Below, piece by piece: positions 11,774-24,264 of a stretch of DNA of 64,000 bases. Made by a program: the position numbers and the translations under genes. Origin of the DNA: Cladorhizidae sp. MBARI D1340-BT2. Its lineage: Eukaryota; Porifera; Demospongiae; Poecilosclerida; Cladorhizidae. The stretch lies in NCBI GenBank assembly GCA_028752905.1, contig JAQNBH010000006.1:30459863-30523862 (forward strand). The letters run 5' to 3'. The notes under the pieces were generated by a model, which had not been told where the DNA came from, searched no databases, and saw only the letters and a program-made list of their open reading frames with translations. How positions within the stretch are numbered: position 1 is the first letter of the stretch; every line of letters starts with the position of its first letter.

Positions 11774-12090
11774 CATATGCAACTGATTCAGTGGATTGGC
11801 CCGAAAGGAGAGGGACGAGAATTACGACTTTATAATGAGCTAGCGGCAGATTGGAATAAAGCAGCAGAAATAATTGGTGTTACTGCGACGAGGCTAATAG
11901 CATCCATATAGGCAACCCCGAGAAGTGCATGAGGGCCTACATGGAGAAATGGATGAAGAATACACCGAAAATGAATATCCAATGCACATGGAGGGGCCTG
12001 TGCAAATTGTTAGTATGCATGGAACTTAGTGAAGTCAGTAAAAATTTGAGAGAGGCATTTGACGCTGACCACACTGACTTGAAGGACAAC
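11774..12090 (+). pseudogene. Death-domain exon, frameshifted
   Basis: After a TTGTGATATTCAG acceptor, frame 1 encodes ELRLYNELAADWNKAAEIIG and frame 2 continues IGNPEKCMRAYMEKWMKN, TWRGLCKLLVCMELSEVSKN and LREAF. The ELA..W..A..LG, NPEKC..  .W and TWR.LC..L....L..VA..L pattern is typical of death domains, which mediate homotypic interactions in apoptosis and innate-immune signalling. A one-base frame change near 11900 (just before a TAG) splits it. I see no partner domains nearby. A tandem repeat begins immediately downstream. Frameshift could be real decay or an assembly error. Confidence 0.6.
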
Positions 12091-12124
12091 TTTGAGACAT
12101 CTGAAAGTGAGCTAGTATTATCAT

Positions 12125-12755
12125 GTTGTTCATCTGCGCAGTAGAACCTTCCTTTCTCTTGAGCTTCTAACTATAGGAGCTAGTGATATTGTGTTGTTTA
12201 TTTGTCAGTTCATCTCCCTTACCCTTGGGTTCCTAACTATGGGAGTTAGTGGTATTGTGTTATTGATCTGGGCAGTGTAACCTCTCTTACACTTGGGCTA
12301 CTAACTATGGGGGCTAGTGGTATTGTGTTGTTGATGTGTCAGTGGACCTTGGGTTCCTAACTATGGGAGCTAGTGGTAGTGTGTTGCTGATATGTGCAGT
12401 GGAACCACCATTACACTGGGATTCTAACTATTGGAGCTAATACTATTGTGTTGTTGTGTGAGAAGAACCTCCCTTAGCATCGTGCTCCTAACTATGGGAG
12501 ATAGTTGATGTGTGCAGTTGAACCTCCCTTACACTTGGGCTCCTAACTAAGGGGGCTAGTGCTATTGTGTTGTTGATGTGTGCAGTGGAAACTCCCTTAC
12601 ACTTGGGCTCCTAACTATGGGAGCTAGTTGATGAGTGCAGTGGAACCTCCCTTACAATTGGGCTCTAACTATGGGAGCTAGTGGTTTTGTGTTTTGATGC
12701 ATACAATAGAACCTCCCTTACCTTGTGCTCCTAATCATAGGACCTAGTGCATATG
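12125..12755. repeat. ~67-bp tandem repeat, about 10 copies
   Basis: Each unit runs GTGGAACCTCCCTTACACTT, GGGCTCCTAACTATGGGAGC, TAGTGGTATTGTGTTGTTGA, then TGTGCA. Copies range from ~52 to 68 bp because some lack the GGTATTGTGTTG segment. It starts directly at the end of the death-domain exon. Non-coding. Confidence 0.85.
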
Positions 12756-13536
12756 GGATGTGGGTTTGGACAGACGACTATTTACAGAGAGAATGCCACA
12801 CACACAATCATGACCTACCAAGTTCATTTGCATTTTCCAATACTTATAGAGAAAAAATTGTAGCATTGAGTATGTTCCAGAAGACTTGGTACTCTTCATA
12901 GCTGAGGCTTCATTTTGATAAATGGATAGTCAAGTGCACTGTCATTTTGCTTGGGAGCTACAGAAATGTCAACAAAGAGTGGAACTTCTGATGCTGCATT
13001 TTAAGCTAGCATACAGTCTATATATATTGTATTCCTGAGATGCAATAGTTGCCTTCTAGCAGTATAAAGAGAGAGGGTGCCACAAGTATTCTGTGGAGTA
13101 GTATTCACTCAACCTGCAACAACATGCAATGCTTAGTCTGGGGCGGCACTGGCAAATTAGGAGTGATCTGGCTATTGTGGTAAGGAATATGATTAACACC
13201 GCGTGTTTACTGTTTGAAAATCAGTTATGTTGTCAATCTTCACAAAATTATCTGTGATCATATTTGCTTACAAAATAATTAGTCAATAGCCAATGGCATT
13301 ATATTGTCTTGCTTCATGGTTAAAATACATTCTCCTCTATGTATATACTTAAAGACCATTCGCTGGGAGCATTGGTTGCAGACATCACAAAATCAACATT
13401 TGCATAATACTCTGTATCTTACAGGTCTACACCAATCCTTATACTCAAGCCATTATTTTCAATAGCTCATACATATATTGAGGACTGAAGTAGTGTTCTA
13501 TTTTTTGGCAAGCAATTCATCAATTATATCCTGAAA
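12756..13536. other. No gene recognised
   Basis: AT-rich sequence without convincing ORFs. It separates the two parts (10.1-10.5 kb and 13.54-14.94 kb) that are adjacent in the inverted copy at 57.3-59.3 kb, so it belongs to a segment of ~3 kb inserted here or deleted there. Confidence 0.5.
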
Positions 13537-14938
13537 AAAATTATATCTTGGAATCATCCTTCCTCATCAACTTCAGCAGCTTATAAAAATTTCTATCACT
13601 ACTGGTCGTTGAGGCCACTGATTGCACATCCCGGTCTAGCAAAGAACTTGAGGCACGAAATGATTTTCAAAATGTGGTGATGGTTAGTAGCCATTGCTAT
13701 GACAGAGAACTGCTAAGTATCTCACTTACATTGTGTGTTGTTGTGAAGGTAGTTAGTTGTATTCCACAGAACTCTTGTGACACTGCCTCTGTTCATGCTG
13801 CTTGAAGGAAATGATTGCATATTTCAAATTACAGAAACCTTTGGATAGCTACTAGTATATTATTACCTACCAGACTGTATGTTTGCATAAAATTATCCAG
13901 TTAGCAATTTCATACTTACATACCTAGCATCAGAGATTAAAGCCTCATAGATTTTCCTTGTCACAAGTTTCAAGCAAAGGTAACAATGCACACGATCTTC
14001 CAAATGAAGCCACCACTTTGAAGAGAACTATGTCTCCTGGAATGAACCTAACACTACTATCTTTTTCATAGGGTTGCTTGGGGGGGAAATTAGCTTGTTT
14101 GTGAGGCTCATTATTGAAAGGTGAGGATCATTGTCCATGGGAAGCATTAGAAACATGTTAAGAAATATTGCCAGCCATACTAAAACATGAACACACGATC
14201 TCAGATTGCTGGTACTTTTCATTGCACAGCGAAGCACTAAAGGTTGAGCAGTTCAATCGAGATTGTGGACTTCCCTGTCTGCTGGGTAGCCACACTTGAG
14301 AGCCTAAATTTGAACACATTAAACCATAATTTTTCTTTATTCAGTTTTTATCACCAAAATAATGGAAAAGAAAGCAAAAATTTATATTTGTCATCAATAA
14401 GAACCTCTAGCCCTAGCCACCTACTACTCTAAAGCCCTAGAACTTCTAACTCTTGACAACCATTACATGAAGAATTGCCGAGAAATATATATATTGAGTT
14501 TTGTTTTTGATCTATCATTTTACTCAGCTTATGATTATTGTGTATTAGTGCAAAGTTAAACAGAAACTTGGAGCTCTGGACTGATAGTGTATTAGGATGT
14601 AGGTCGTGAAAAATGGAAATCATTGACCTCCTTTTAATGTCATATAATTCTGACGTTCCACTCGTTCTTTATAATATGCACTACAATTTGCTATTTACAA
14701 TACCTTTATACCGCTGTGAGTTATTGTCCCTGCATAATATGAATGCATTCTTGGTATATTTCTTCAAACTTTAGTTCCTGGATTGCCTACAAGTGATGGT
14801 ACAAAAATTGGAACATCAGCAAGTCTTCCATTCAAAAGATCCACACAGGTGAGCCATTATTCTACTGTTGTGTTTGCTTGATTTAATGAATGTTTTATTT
14901 TTCAGACTCCATCCTTCCCTGAACAAGCCAGTCAGAAT
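13537..14938 (+). repeat. Segmental duplicate, inverted partner at 57290-58672
   Basis: Collinear with the reverse complement of 57290-58672 throughout. Matching landmarks include TTATATCTTGGAATCATC (13541; inverted at 58672), GAAACATGTTAAG(A/C)AATATTGCCAGCCATA, a Penelope 3' remnant, and a repeat-exon pair at the end. Divergence is substantial, so the duplication is not recent. Confidence 0.8.
14235..14335 (+). pseudogene. Penelope-like element 3' remnant
   Basis: GAGCAGTTCAATCGAGATTG followed by TGGACTTCCCTGTCTGCTGG and ACCATAATTTTT matches the 3' end of the Penelope-like element at 20.9-22.2 kb (GAGCGGTTCAATCGTGACTG ... GCCTGGCTGCTGGAG ... CTACCATAATTA). It encodes EQFNRDCGL against ERFNRDCGI. 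Only the last ~100 bp is present. Confidence 0.65.
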
Positions 14939-14942
14939 ACTG
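14775..14942 (+). CDS. Repeat-exon pair, type I, open
   Basis: Exon A (14775-14848, 74 nt) has a TTTAG acceptor, frame VPGLPTSDGTKIGTSASLPF then KRSTQ, and a CAG|GTGAGCC donor. Exon B (14906-14942, 37 nt) follows TTTTTCAG, encodes TPSFPEQASQNT, and ends at G|GTAAGTG. The 57-bp intron is phase 0. Entry and exit are both phase 1, so the pair can be inserted or removed without changing frame. It joins in frame to the type II pair at 15418. Protein family not recognised: low-complexity Pro/Ser/Thr-rich linker-like sequence. Parent gene start and end not found. Confidence 0.5.
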
Positions 14943-15417
14943 GTAAGTGTAACTTAGTTTGGAATACTGGATTTTATTGAATGTGTATTTTTCCATGTGG
15001 AAGAAATTGGTCCATACAATAAAAGTGCCACAGTAAATTAATCAACAAACAGAGAGGATCAACAAACACAGAGGTTATATTTTTCATCGGGTTATCCAAG
15101 ATAAAGATCTACTTTTTAGGTCAAAATGAAATATGTACCAAAGGAAGTGAAACATGAAATATCGTGTCTATTCATATCCAATTTTTCTCAGCTCATGTTC
15201 AAAGATGTAAGTCAAGAAAGTAGAGTGACTCTTACAATTTTAAGATATACTTTGCTGTTGTTTTAAATCTGTTTTAAATGCACACAGCACTCTTTTAACA
15301 CCCATTGGGGGAAAGTGGGTATTAAAACTACACCACTCCAGTATGGCACCAAACATTGATTGTATAGTATTACACAGTATGAATGCATTCTATGATCACA
15401 CATATTTTTTTATCCAG

Positions 15418-15582
15418 GATTGCCTACAAGTGCTGTTCCAAAAGTTGGCCTATCAGGAGGTCTTCCAGCCACACATGTGAACCAACACTCTATTGTTGTG
15501 TTTGTTTGCTTAATTTAATGTGATTTTTGGTTATTCCTACAGGCTCAATCTTTTTCTGGTGAGCAAGCCTATGAACTTCCTG
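15418..15582 (+). CDS. Repeat-exon pair, type II, open
   Basis: Exon A (15418-15476, 59 nt) starts after TTTATCCAG and encodes GLPTSAVPKVGLSGGLPATH, ending CAT|GTGAACC. Exon B (15543-15582, 40 nt) follows ATTCCTACAG, encodes AQSFSGEQAYELP and ends G|GTATGT. Intron 66 bp, phase 0; outer phases 1 and 1, compatible with the preceding pair. Together with 14775-14942 this forms the best-preserved four-exon block of the array. Function unknown. Confidence 0.5.
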
Positions 15583-15599
15583 GTATGTGTTACTTACTT

Positions 15600-17340
15600 T
15601 GCAATAGTGCATTACTGTTTGTTTGAGTTGTTTGTGGGATTTTAGGTACTGTTAACAAGATCCTCTCAGAATAAATAAAGAAATTATGTAACATCCTTGA
15701 CATAAGAAGCCTAACACTCCAAAGGTTTAGCTTAATTAGAAAACCTATGATTTTTTATATTAGTGTGATGAACACATGCCGATAATTATGTCATATTAAA
15801 TGTTGTGTCTGTTCATGTCCCATTTTTAGTGGCTTATGTCACATACATTAAAGTTTTCACTTCAGTCTGCCTTAAAGTCAGCACCTTCGACATAGCAAGT
15901 GCCCATTATACAGTTTTCTCTGATCTATGATTTGACTTGTTACTTGAAGAAACTGCCGAGTGCATAATAGGATAGCAAAGATAGCAAAGATAGAAGGTAG
16001 TATAACAATAAAAATGCATTGCTAGACTTGGATGAAGCTAAAGTTGACAACCTGGAAGCAGTTAAAGCAGAGGCACTGGCTAGACTTTTGTTAAAACCAT
16101 GCCATTCTCACCTAGAGCTAACTAACCTCTAACTTCATTACAGTGGTAACACAGGGTGTCTATTAAAAATAACCGTGCAAATTACATAATGCAAGCGCCC
16201 ATCCATCAGATATTCAAGGTGAGTAGCTAGTTCAACTCCCTTTATGTCCTTAGGGTAGATATTACTGAGTAGCACTGCAGTGGCATAAGTGCATGTGTGT
16301 ATGTACAGCCAGGTATTGCAATAGTACTCTCTATATTGGCACATTTCAAAATAGGTTGAAAAAAACTCATGTCTTAGCTGCAACTTATTTAGGCAGTTTT
16401 TTATCATCCTAAAGGTGGTTTCTTCTATTGTTTGCTCCAAATAGAATTCCAGCTTACCATGAATTCACTATGGTAGTTCCTAGCAGATTAATAAAAATTA
16501 ACGAATTAAAACCTGGATTCATTTAAAAAATATATTTAAGTCCATCTATAACAAACTGAAATTGGTAAAGAACTGAAATTGGTAAAGAAGATCAACACTA
16601 TAATTGACTTGTTTATGTGTGCTATTTAGCTAAACTGAGCTCAATTGGCAGCTACATGTTGCATGCTTGCAACCAGCACCATTCTATGCTTGAATTGCTT
16701 GACTCATATTCTATTCTTGCTCGGTTGCAATGCATCGACTGCAATAATTGTTTGTGCTCTATTAGAGTTTGATATGCTTTATTTGAGTTTCAACTATAGA
16801 ATTAAAATTTATTAGAGCTGTCAGAAACTGCCCTTGCATGTAGGAGGTGTCTGACATACTTGCAGGAGCATTAATGCCTCCAGCTCGTGAATGAGTCAAA
16901 CTAATCTTCCTCCACATCATTATAAGATGCATCTGGGTGAGTTCCATACATATTCAATTTGTTCAATACATGGAATTATGAACTCCTCCGGAACTTTAAA
17001 CATGAAATTCTAAACTAAGCTCACTCTCTAACAATGGATAGTGAAGATGATGGTCATTTCTACTCCAAAGATGAGAAACTCAACCAGCATTTGCTTTTAG
17101 TATGAGGAAGAGCAACATGTGGAGATTTTGTCTTTTTTGGGCATAGATTACAGTTAGCTATATGGATCAGTCCCACAACTTCTCCATGTATGTAGACACC
17201 TTCCGAACACAAAGAAAATTTATCACAGCCTCAGTCATCCATTCAGTAAAAACAAAAGCACATCAAACTCAAATAAAATATGCCAAATATTTTGCAAACT
17301 AAATTTGCAGCTGTTCTGCTTTGACAAGTACATTCTGTTG
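15600..17340. repeat. Non-coding part of the exon-array duplication unit
   Basis: 15780-16570 resembles 1130-1960. From 16570 to 17340 I see no similarity or coding sequence. No gene recognised. Confidence 0.5.
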
Positions 17341-17365
17341 TAAACTGTGATTATATACAATTTAG

Positions 17366-17537
17366 GCCCTGGATTGCCAACAAGCACTATACAAAAAGGA
17401 AGGACATGAGGAGGAGGTCTTCCACTCAAGATACCCGCACAAGTGACTATTATTGTATGAGGTTGCTTATTATAATAATGATTGTTCTCTTCTTCAGCTT
17501 CAACCTTTTTCTGTTGAGCAAACTGATGAATATCCTG
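17366..17537 (+). pseudogene. Repeat-exon pair with stop in exon A
   Basis: Exon A (17366-17442) has the TTTAG acceptor and GTGACT donor, but ACATGAGGA gives an in-frame TGA where other copies have ACATCAGGA. Exon B (17498-17537) is open: TCTTCAG|CTTCAACCT...CCTG|GTATGT, encoding LQPFSVEQTDEYP. Dead copy within the array. Confidence 0.5.
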
Positions 17538-18020
17538 GTATGTGTAAGTTACTGTGGAACACTGCTACGTAATTTTGTTTTTACCATATGAATTATGCAA
17601 AAGAATTATGCAAAATAAATCGATTTTTTTTTATCAAAAGGATCCACTAGCCCTCATTCTAATCCATGCTGCCTACAGTTCTACCGCTCTAGTATTTTAG
17701 AACTTGTATAAATTTTTTCAACAATCTGATGATGAAGTGCCAAGAAATAATATGTACTATAAGATGGTGTCAGATTATGTTCATTGTGTATTAGTGATTT
17801 GGTGTAAAGTTTAATAGCTCTGGACAGATGTTGGTATTTCCATATATCTAGGTGAAAAATGGAATGCTATCACCTCCTTTTAAGGTCATGTAATTATGAC
17901 GTTATGTCCACTTGTTCTTAGTAATGCACTGCAACTTAATATAATACAGCTCAGATTTATTATCCCTACATATATAGTATGAATGCATTCTTGATTTATA
18001 TTTTGATTACTGAACTTTAG

Positions 18021-18188
18021 ACCCTGGATTGCCTACAAGTGCTGGTACAAAAATTGAGACATCAGGTCATCCAATTAAAAGATCCACACAGCTGAGCCAA
18101 TCCTATATGGTTGTGTTTGCTAGATTTAATGAATGTTTTATTTTACAGACTCTATCCTTCTCTGATAAACAAGCCAGAGATAATCCTG
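18021..18188 (+). pseudogene. Repeat-exon pair, type I, donor site lost
   Basis: Exon A (18021-18091) is open (DPGLPTSAGTKIETSGHPIK) but its donor reads CAG|CTGAGCC instead of CAG|GTGAGCC. Exon B (18149-18188) is intact: TTTTACAG|ACTCTATCC...CCTG|GTATGT, encoding TLSFSDKQARDNP. The broken donor should prevent normal splicing of this pair. Confidence 0.5.
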
Positions 18189-18642
18189 GTATGTGTAAAT
18201 TAGTTTGGAATACTGGATTATATTTATGTGGATAGTTTTACAAAAATTGGCCCAAACAATGAAAGTGCCCACATCAAATTAATCAAGAAATACAAGGGTT
18301 ATTTTTAACCTTGTGTTATCAAGATAAAGGGATCCACTTTTTAAAGTTCTATAATTTCAAAATGAAATATAATAATATCAATTGAAATGCAATATGAAAT
18401 AATGTGTCTATTCATATTTTCATCAGCTTAGTTCAAAGATGTAAGTCAAGAAAGTAGGGTGACTATTACAATTTTAACATGTGCTCTAAAAAAATATGGT
18501 TTTCAATTATCACAGCAAATGTGAAAAGTGGGTTTTAAAAGTACACCACTCTAGTATGGCACTAAACATTGATTGTATTAGCATAGCAGCTACCACTATG
18601 CAGTATGAATGCATTCTCTGATTAAACATATTTTTTATCCAG

Positions 18643-18800
18643 GATTTCCTACAAGTGCTGTTCCAAAATTTAACCTATCAGAAGAAGGTCTTCCATCAAC
18701 ACATGTGAGCTAATACTCTTTGCTTGCTTATTTTAATGTGATTTTTTGTTAATACTACAGGTTCAATCCTTTTCTGATGAGAAAGCATATGAAATTCCTG
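18643..18800 (+). CDS. Repeat-exon pair, type II, open
   Basis: Exon A (18643-18704, 62 nt) follows TTTTTTATCCAG and encodes GFPTSAVPKFNLSEEGLPST, ending CAT|GTGAGC. Exon B (18761-18800) follows AATACTACAG, encodes VQSFSDEKAYEIP and ends G|GTATGT. Intron 56 bp. Outer phases 1/1. It lies 622 bp after the type I pair at 18021, the dimer spacing of the array. Confidence 0.5.
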
Positions 18801-19139
18801 GTATGTGTTACTTACTTGGGAAAACTGTTTGGGTGTTTATGGGATTTTAGGCATTGTTAACAAAACCTCTTGGAACAAATAAAGAAATTATGTTGTGCCT
18901 TTGACATAAGAAGCCTAATAATCTATATGTCTAGCTAGTTTAGAACATCTGTTATTTTTTTACATCGAGACATGCAGAGAAATATGTCATGAAAAGTTGT
19001 GTATTGATATCCCATTTTTCTCAGCTAATGTCGTGAAATTATATTTTATTTTTAGTTAGCTTATGATCATAGTCGGCACCATCTACAATGCAAATACCAA
19101 CTTTGCAGTTTTCTGTGATGATTTGATTGGGTGGATATA

Positions 19140-19760
19140 GCAACAAATATAACATGTAACAATTATGTCAAATAACAATAACAATATGCCAAATAACATT
19201 AATAACATGTAATAATATACCAAATAACAATATAAACAATATGCCAAATAACAGTAATAACATGTAACAATATGCCAAATAACAATAATAACATGCAACA
19301 ATATACGCCAAAATAACAATAATAACATGTAACAATATACCAAATAACAATAATAACATGTATAAACAATATGCCAAATAACAATAATTACATGTAACAA
19401 TATACCTAACAACAATAATAACATGTAACAATATACAAAATAACAATAATAACATGTAACAGTATACCAAATTACAGTAACAATAATATTATACCAATTA
19501 ACAATAATAACATTTAACAATATGCCAAATAACAATAATAACATGTAACAATATGCCAAATAACAATAATAACATGTAACAATATACTAAATAACAATAA
19601 TTACATGTAAGAATATGCCAAATAACAATAATAACATCTAACAATATGCCAAATAACAATAATAACATGTAACAATATAACAATTTGCCAAATAACAATA
19701 ATAACATGTAACAATATGCCAAATAACAATAATAACATGTAACAATATTTATACCAAATA
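19140..19760. repeat. 31-bp satellite, about 20 copies
   Basis: Tandem units of ATGCCAAATAACAATAATAA plus CATGTAACAAT, with occasional TATACC for ATGCC. It directly interrupts a gag-like reading frame on the minus strand at ~19760. The minus-strand ORFs full of YCYMLLLLFGILLHVI are satellite translation, not a gene. Confidence 0.9.
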
Positions 19761-20333
19761 ACACCGTAGGTCTCACAGGAGATGTGGTATTCATGTAAGA
19801 GCTCAGTTCTTACTTTTGGGTAGTCTTTCTGCTGATCGGCAGGCAAGGAGGCGATAGCAGTGAGACCTGCACCGGAGAGGGAGCTGCGTAAGATGATGGC
19901 CCACTGATTACGTGGCCATTAGCCAGCCTCAGCCGTAGCCTCAAATGCCTCCAGGTAGGCCCCCATACCCATCTGTCCCTTTAGTAAACTTAGGGATGGA
20001 TAGCTTTGGCATCGGAGGGAGTTGAAATGCAGTAGGGAGAGGTCTGGACAACTCAGCCAACATCTGCAGGAACCTCTGCTGCTGCCGAGCCTCTCTCTCC
20101 TCCTGCCTAGCCCTGGGCCTCTTCATGCCTCTGGGCTTCTCCAGTCTCTCTCTCTTCCTGTTTAGCCTGGGCCTCCTCCCATTTCTGTGCCTCTCGATCT
20201 GACCGAGTCTGGTCGATTTGATCCACTGCTGGAGGAATCTGTCTATGGGATCGATAGGAAAGTTGGCCTCTGGGGTGCCCCCATGACCTCGACGGGATTC
20301 TTGGAGCATCCTTCTCTCCTTCTCCTCTAACAT
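19760..20333 (-). pseudogene. LTR retrotransposon gag, 5' part
   Basis: Minus strand from ATG at 20333: a charged N-terminus rich in RER/RQQ, then LPPMPKLSIPKFTKGTDGY, then across one frameshift EAFEATAEAG, WPRNQWAIILRSSLSGAGL and DYPKVRTELLHEYHISCETY. This is a gag capsid pattern (KFTxGxD, LxxFExxAxxxGWPxxQWAxxLxxxLxGxAxxAxxxLP). It is cut off by the 31-bp satellite; no zinc finger, protease or polymerase follows. An LTR with primer site lies just upstream (20534-20824) in matching orientation. Confidence 0.7.
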
Positions 20334-20517
20334 ATCAAGTCAGGGCGATTGGGAAGAGAGGAAAAAATTAAATCAATACAAACTACAAAACCTCTTCCTG
20401 GCTACTGAAGGGTCAGTTTTCAACACACAAGGCCATGCCCTGGGTGTCTCCAGCTAGCTAAGCAACTCCTCTTCGCTAGCTACTGGCTGTTCCAGGATCT
20501 CCTTTTTACAAGAGATC

Positions 20518-20824
20518 CCACCGCTGCCGCCACTGTCGGGGAAATTTCACCCTTATCTAAAACCTTTCTTCCTCAATAAGAAAATGGTACTGCTGTAGCC
20601 CGAGCGGTTAGCTACCTCTCACCCTACCTAGACCACTGATCTCCGTGACCCAAGTCTCAGTCCTCTCTACTTAGGACCTTACTCCAGTGACACCGCTCAG
20701 GTTGACTCTCTCTATCTCTTTGTCCCTGTCAGGGAAGTAAGCATACACCTTGATATACTTACAACTATCAGAAAAAACTCCAGAGTCTCACTCTGGTGCC
20801 TTACAATACAGGTATTTCTTAACA
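20518..20824 (-). repeat. Long terminal repeat (5' LTR) plus primer-binding site
   Basis: On the minus strand a ~291-bp segment begins TGTTAAGAAATACCTG at 20824 and ends CCCCGACA at 20534, giving TG...CA termini. It is followed at once by TGGCGGCAGCGGTGGG (20533-20518), a plausible tRNA primer site; similar TGGTGGCAGC strings sit at the LTR ends of two other elements here. The gag frame follows ~200 bp later. No second LTR is in the window, and the target-site duplication cannot be tested. Confidence 0.65.
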
Positions 20825-20871
20825 GTCAACTGATATGCATATTGCTCTAGAACAGTTATCACAATGCCTCC

Positions 20872-22209
20872 TTGGGATTGTGGTGGTGTAGCGATCAATT
20901 AGCTGTTGGTTGTGATTTCTGTGGTTATGGTGGGTTATTGTTTGATAAGTCATGGAGTGGTCCTGTTGATTTCCCTGACAGTAGCAATACAGTATACAGG
21001 ATCCCATCCAAAGAACTATCCATAGATGAGGCAGTTGAAGTAATCTTGACGAAAGATGAAAGCTTGAGGGAGAGGACTACACTAGGGGCTGACAGGATTT
21101 CTGAAATGTTGGAATTGTGCCTGAAATCCACCTACTTCAGGTTTCAAGAAAAATACTACGAGCAACAAGAGGGTGTAGCAATGGGCTCTCCAGTATCTGC
21201 AGTAGTAGACAACCTTTATGTGGAATTCTTTGAGGAATTGGTGCTCACAACTGCCCCACTAAAGCCAAGAGATACGTGGATGATACCTTCTGCATTTTGA
21301 AGAAGGGAAGTGAGCAGGACTTGTAGACCATCTCAACAACAACAGGCCATCCATAAAGTTTACCATGGAGCTTGAAGTGGCTGGATCGTTGCCCTTACTT
21401 CACTGCCTTATACAAAGGAAGGACTGCAACCGTCTAGAAAACCCATGCATACCAACCGATACCTTGATTATAGATCACATCATCACTTCCACTTCAAAAG
21501 AGGAGTGGTGAAGAGCTTGTATAATAGAGCCAGAAGAGTAGTGACTGAGAAGGAGGACCTTTGGAAGGAAGCACATCATTTCAATAAGGTCTTCATCGAG
21601 AATGGTTATCCACAAGCCTTCATGAACCGTTCCACTGCAGAAACATCTAAATGCAGAAAGGAAGATGAATACAACAGTACAGGCAATGAGGGTTCTATAA
21701 AAGAAGGATCCTATGATAGTGATTCCTTATGCAGCAGGGATGAATGAAGACATCAGGAGGGTCTGCAGGAAGTTTAATACAAAAGTCGTCTTCAGATCGG
21801 GAAGACCTCTGAGGACACAACTGAGCAGAGTGAAGGATGTTTTATCAGCTAGAATGCACTCATGTGTTGTGTACCGCATTCCTTGTAACTGTGGGAAATA
21901 CTACATAGGGGGGACCATCTGAAGACTGGAGACCTGAGTGATAGAACATCAATATGCCTGTAGAAATTGTCATAAAGAGAAGTCTGCTATTGCTGAGCAT
22001 GCATGGGATAAATGGACATCCTATTTTGTGGGAGGAAGCCACCATCTTGGACCAGGCCAGAAGACAAGAAGGAACTGCTAGTAAAGGAGGCATTGCACAT
22101 TGGCCTAGCACCAAAGTGTGAGCGGTTCAATCGTGACTGTGGAATAGACTTGCCTGGCTGCTGGAGAACTACTCTGAAGAGCCTGAACTTGAAGCTACGA
22201 CTACCATAA
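20872..22209 (+). pseudogene. Penelope-like retroelement: reverse transcriptase + GIY-YIG
   Basis: Plus strand. 20990-21260 encodes the RT core, with RISEMLELCLKSTYFRFQEK, then EGVAMGSPVSAVVDNLYVEF. After a frameshift the catalytic box RYVDDTFCIL is at 21270-21300. A further RT/thumb stretch follows (HTNRYLDYRSHHHFHFKRGV, then SLYNRARRVV). 21840-22200 is the endonuclease: VVYRIPCNCGKYYIG is the GIY-YIG core, followed after a TGA by RLET.VIEHQYACRN, SAIAEHAW and ERFNRDCGIDLPGCWRTTLK. Order RT then GIY-YIG is diagnostic of endonuclease-bearing Penelope-like elements. At least three frameshifts and several stops; N-terminus missing. It starts within ~50 bp of an LTR and ends in the giant microsatellite. 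Confidence 0.9.
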
Positions 22210-22229
22210 TTACATTTTTACATTTTTTA

Positions 22230-23929
<1,700 letters not shown>

Positions 23930-23930
<1 letters not shown>

Positions 23931-24264
23931 ATGAATTTGTTGTTTTATTTATTTGTTTATTTATGTATAGACTAATAGGCAGCTATGCATACTCCACCCC
24001 CTAATGCTGCAGGGATATCTCATGTTGTTCTAACAGTTACTGGTACAGAGAAGCCATCATATTTAAAAGCTGCTTGGGTATTGGAATAACAATCCCATTG
24101 AAGTGGCCCCTCCCACCCACATGCGACTATCCAATGCTGAACATTCTATTAAATAGCAGCTTTGTAGGCCGAACTTCTCCCGGTTAAGTCTGTGAAATAT
24201 ATTTTAGATTCCGTAAACTCTGGTCATTAAGCCTCTCATTGTTTAGTTTGACTAATATCCAAAG
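23930..24264. other. No gene recognised
   Basis: Unique sequence between the microsatellite and the start of the large inverted repeat. Confidence 0.5.

Noticed and set aside
19083..19794. Minus-strand Cys/Tyr/Leu/Ile-rich ORFs resembling membrane helices
   Set aside because: Translation of the 31-bp satellite in several frames.
20590..20640. tRNA-like AGCCCGAGCGGTTAGC
   Set aside because: Lies inside an LTR and has no cloverleaf or B box.
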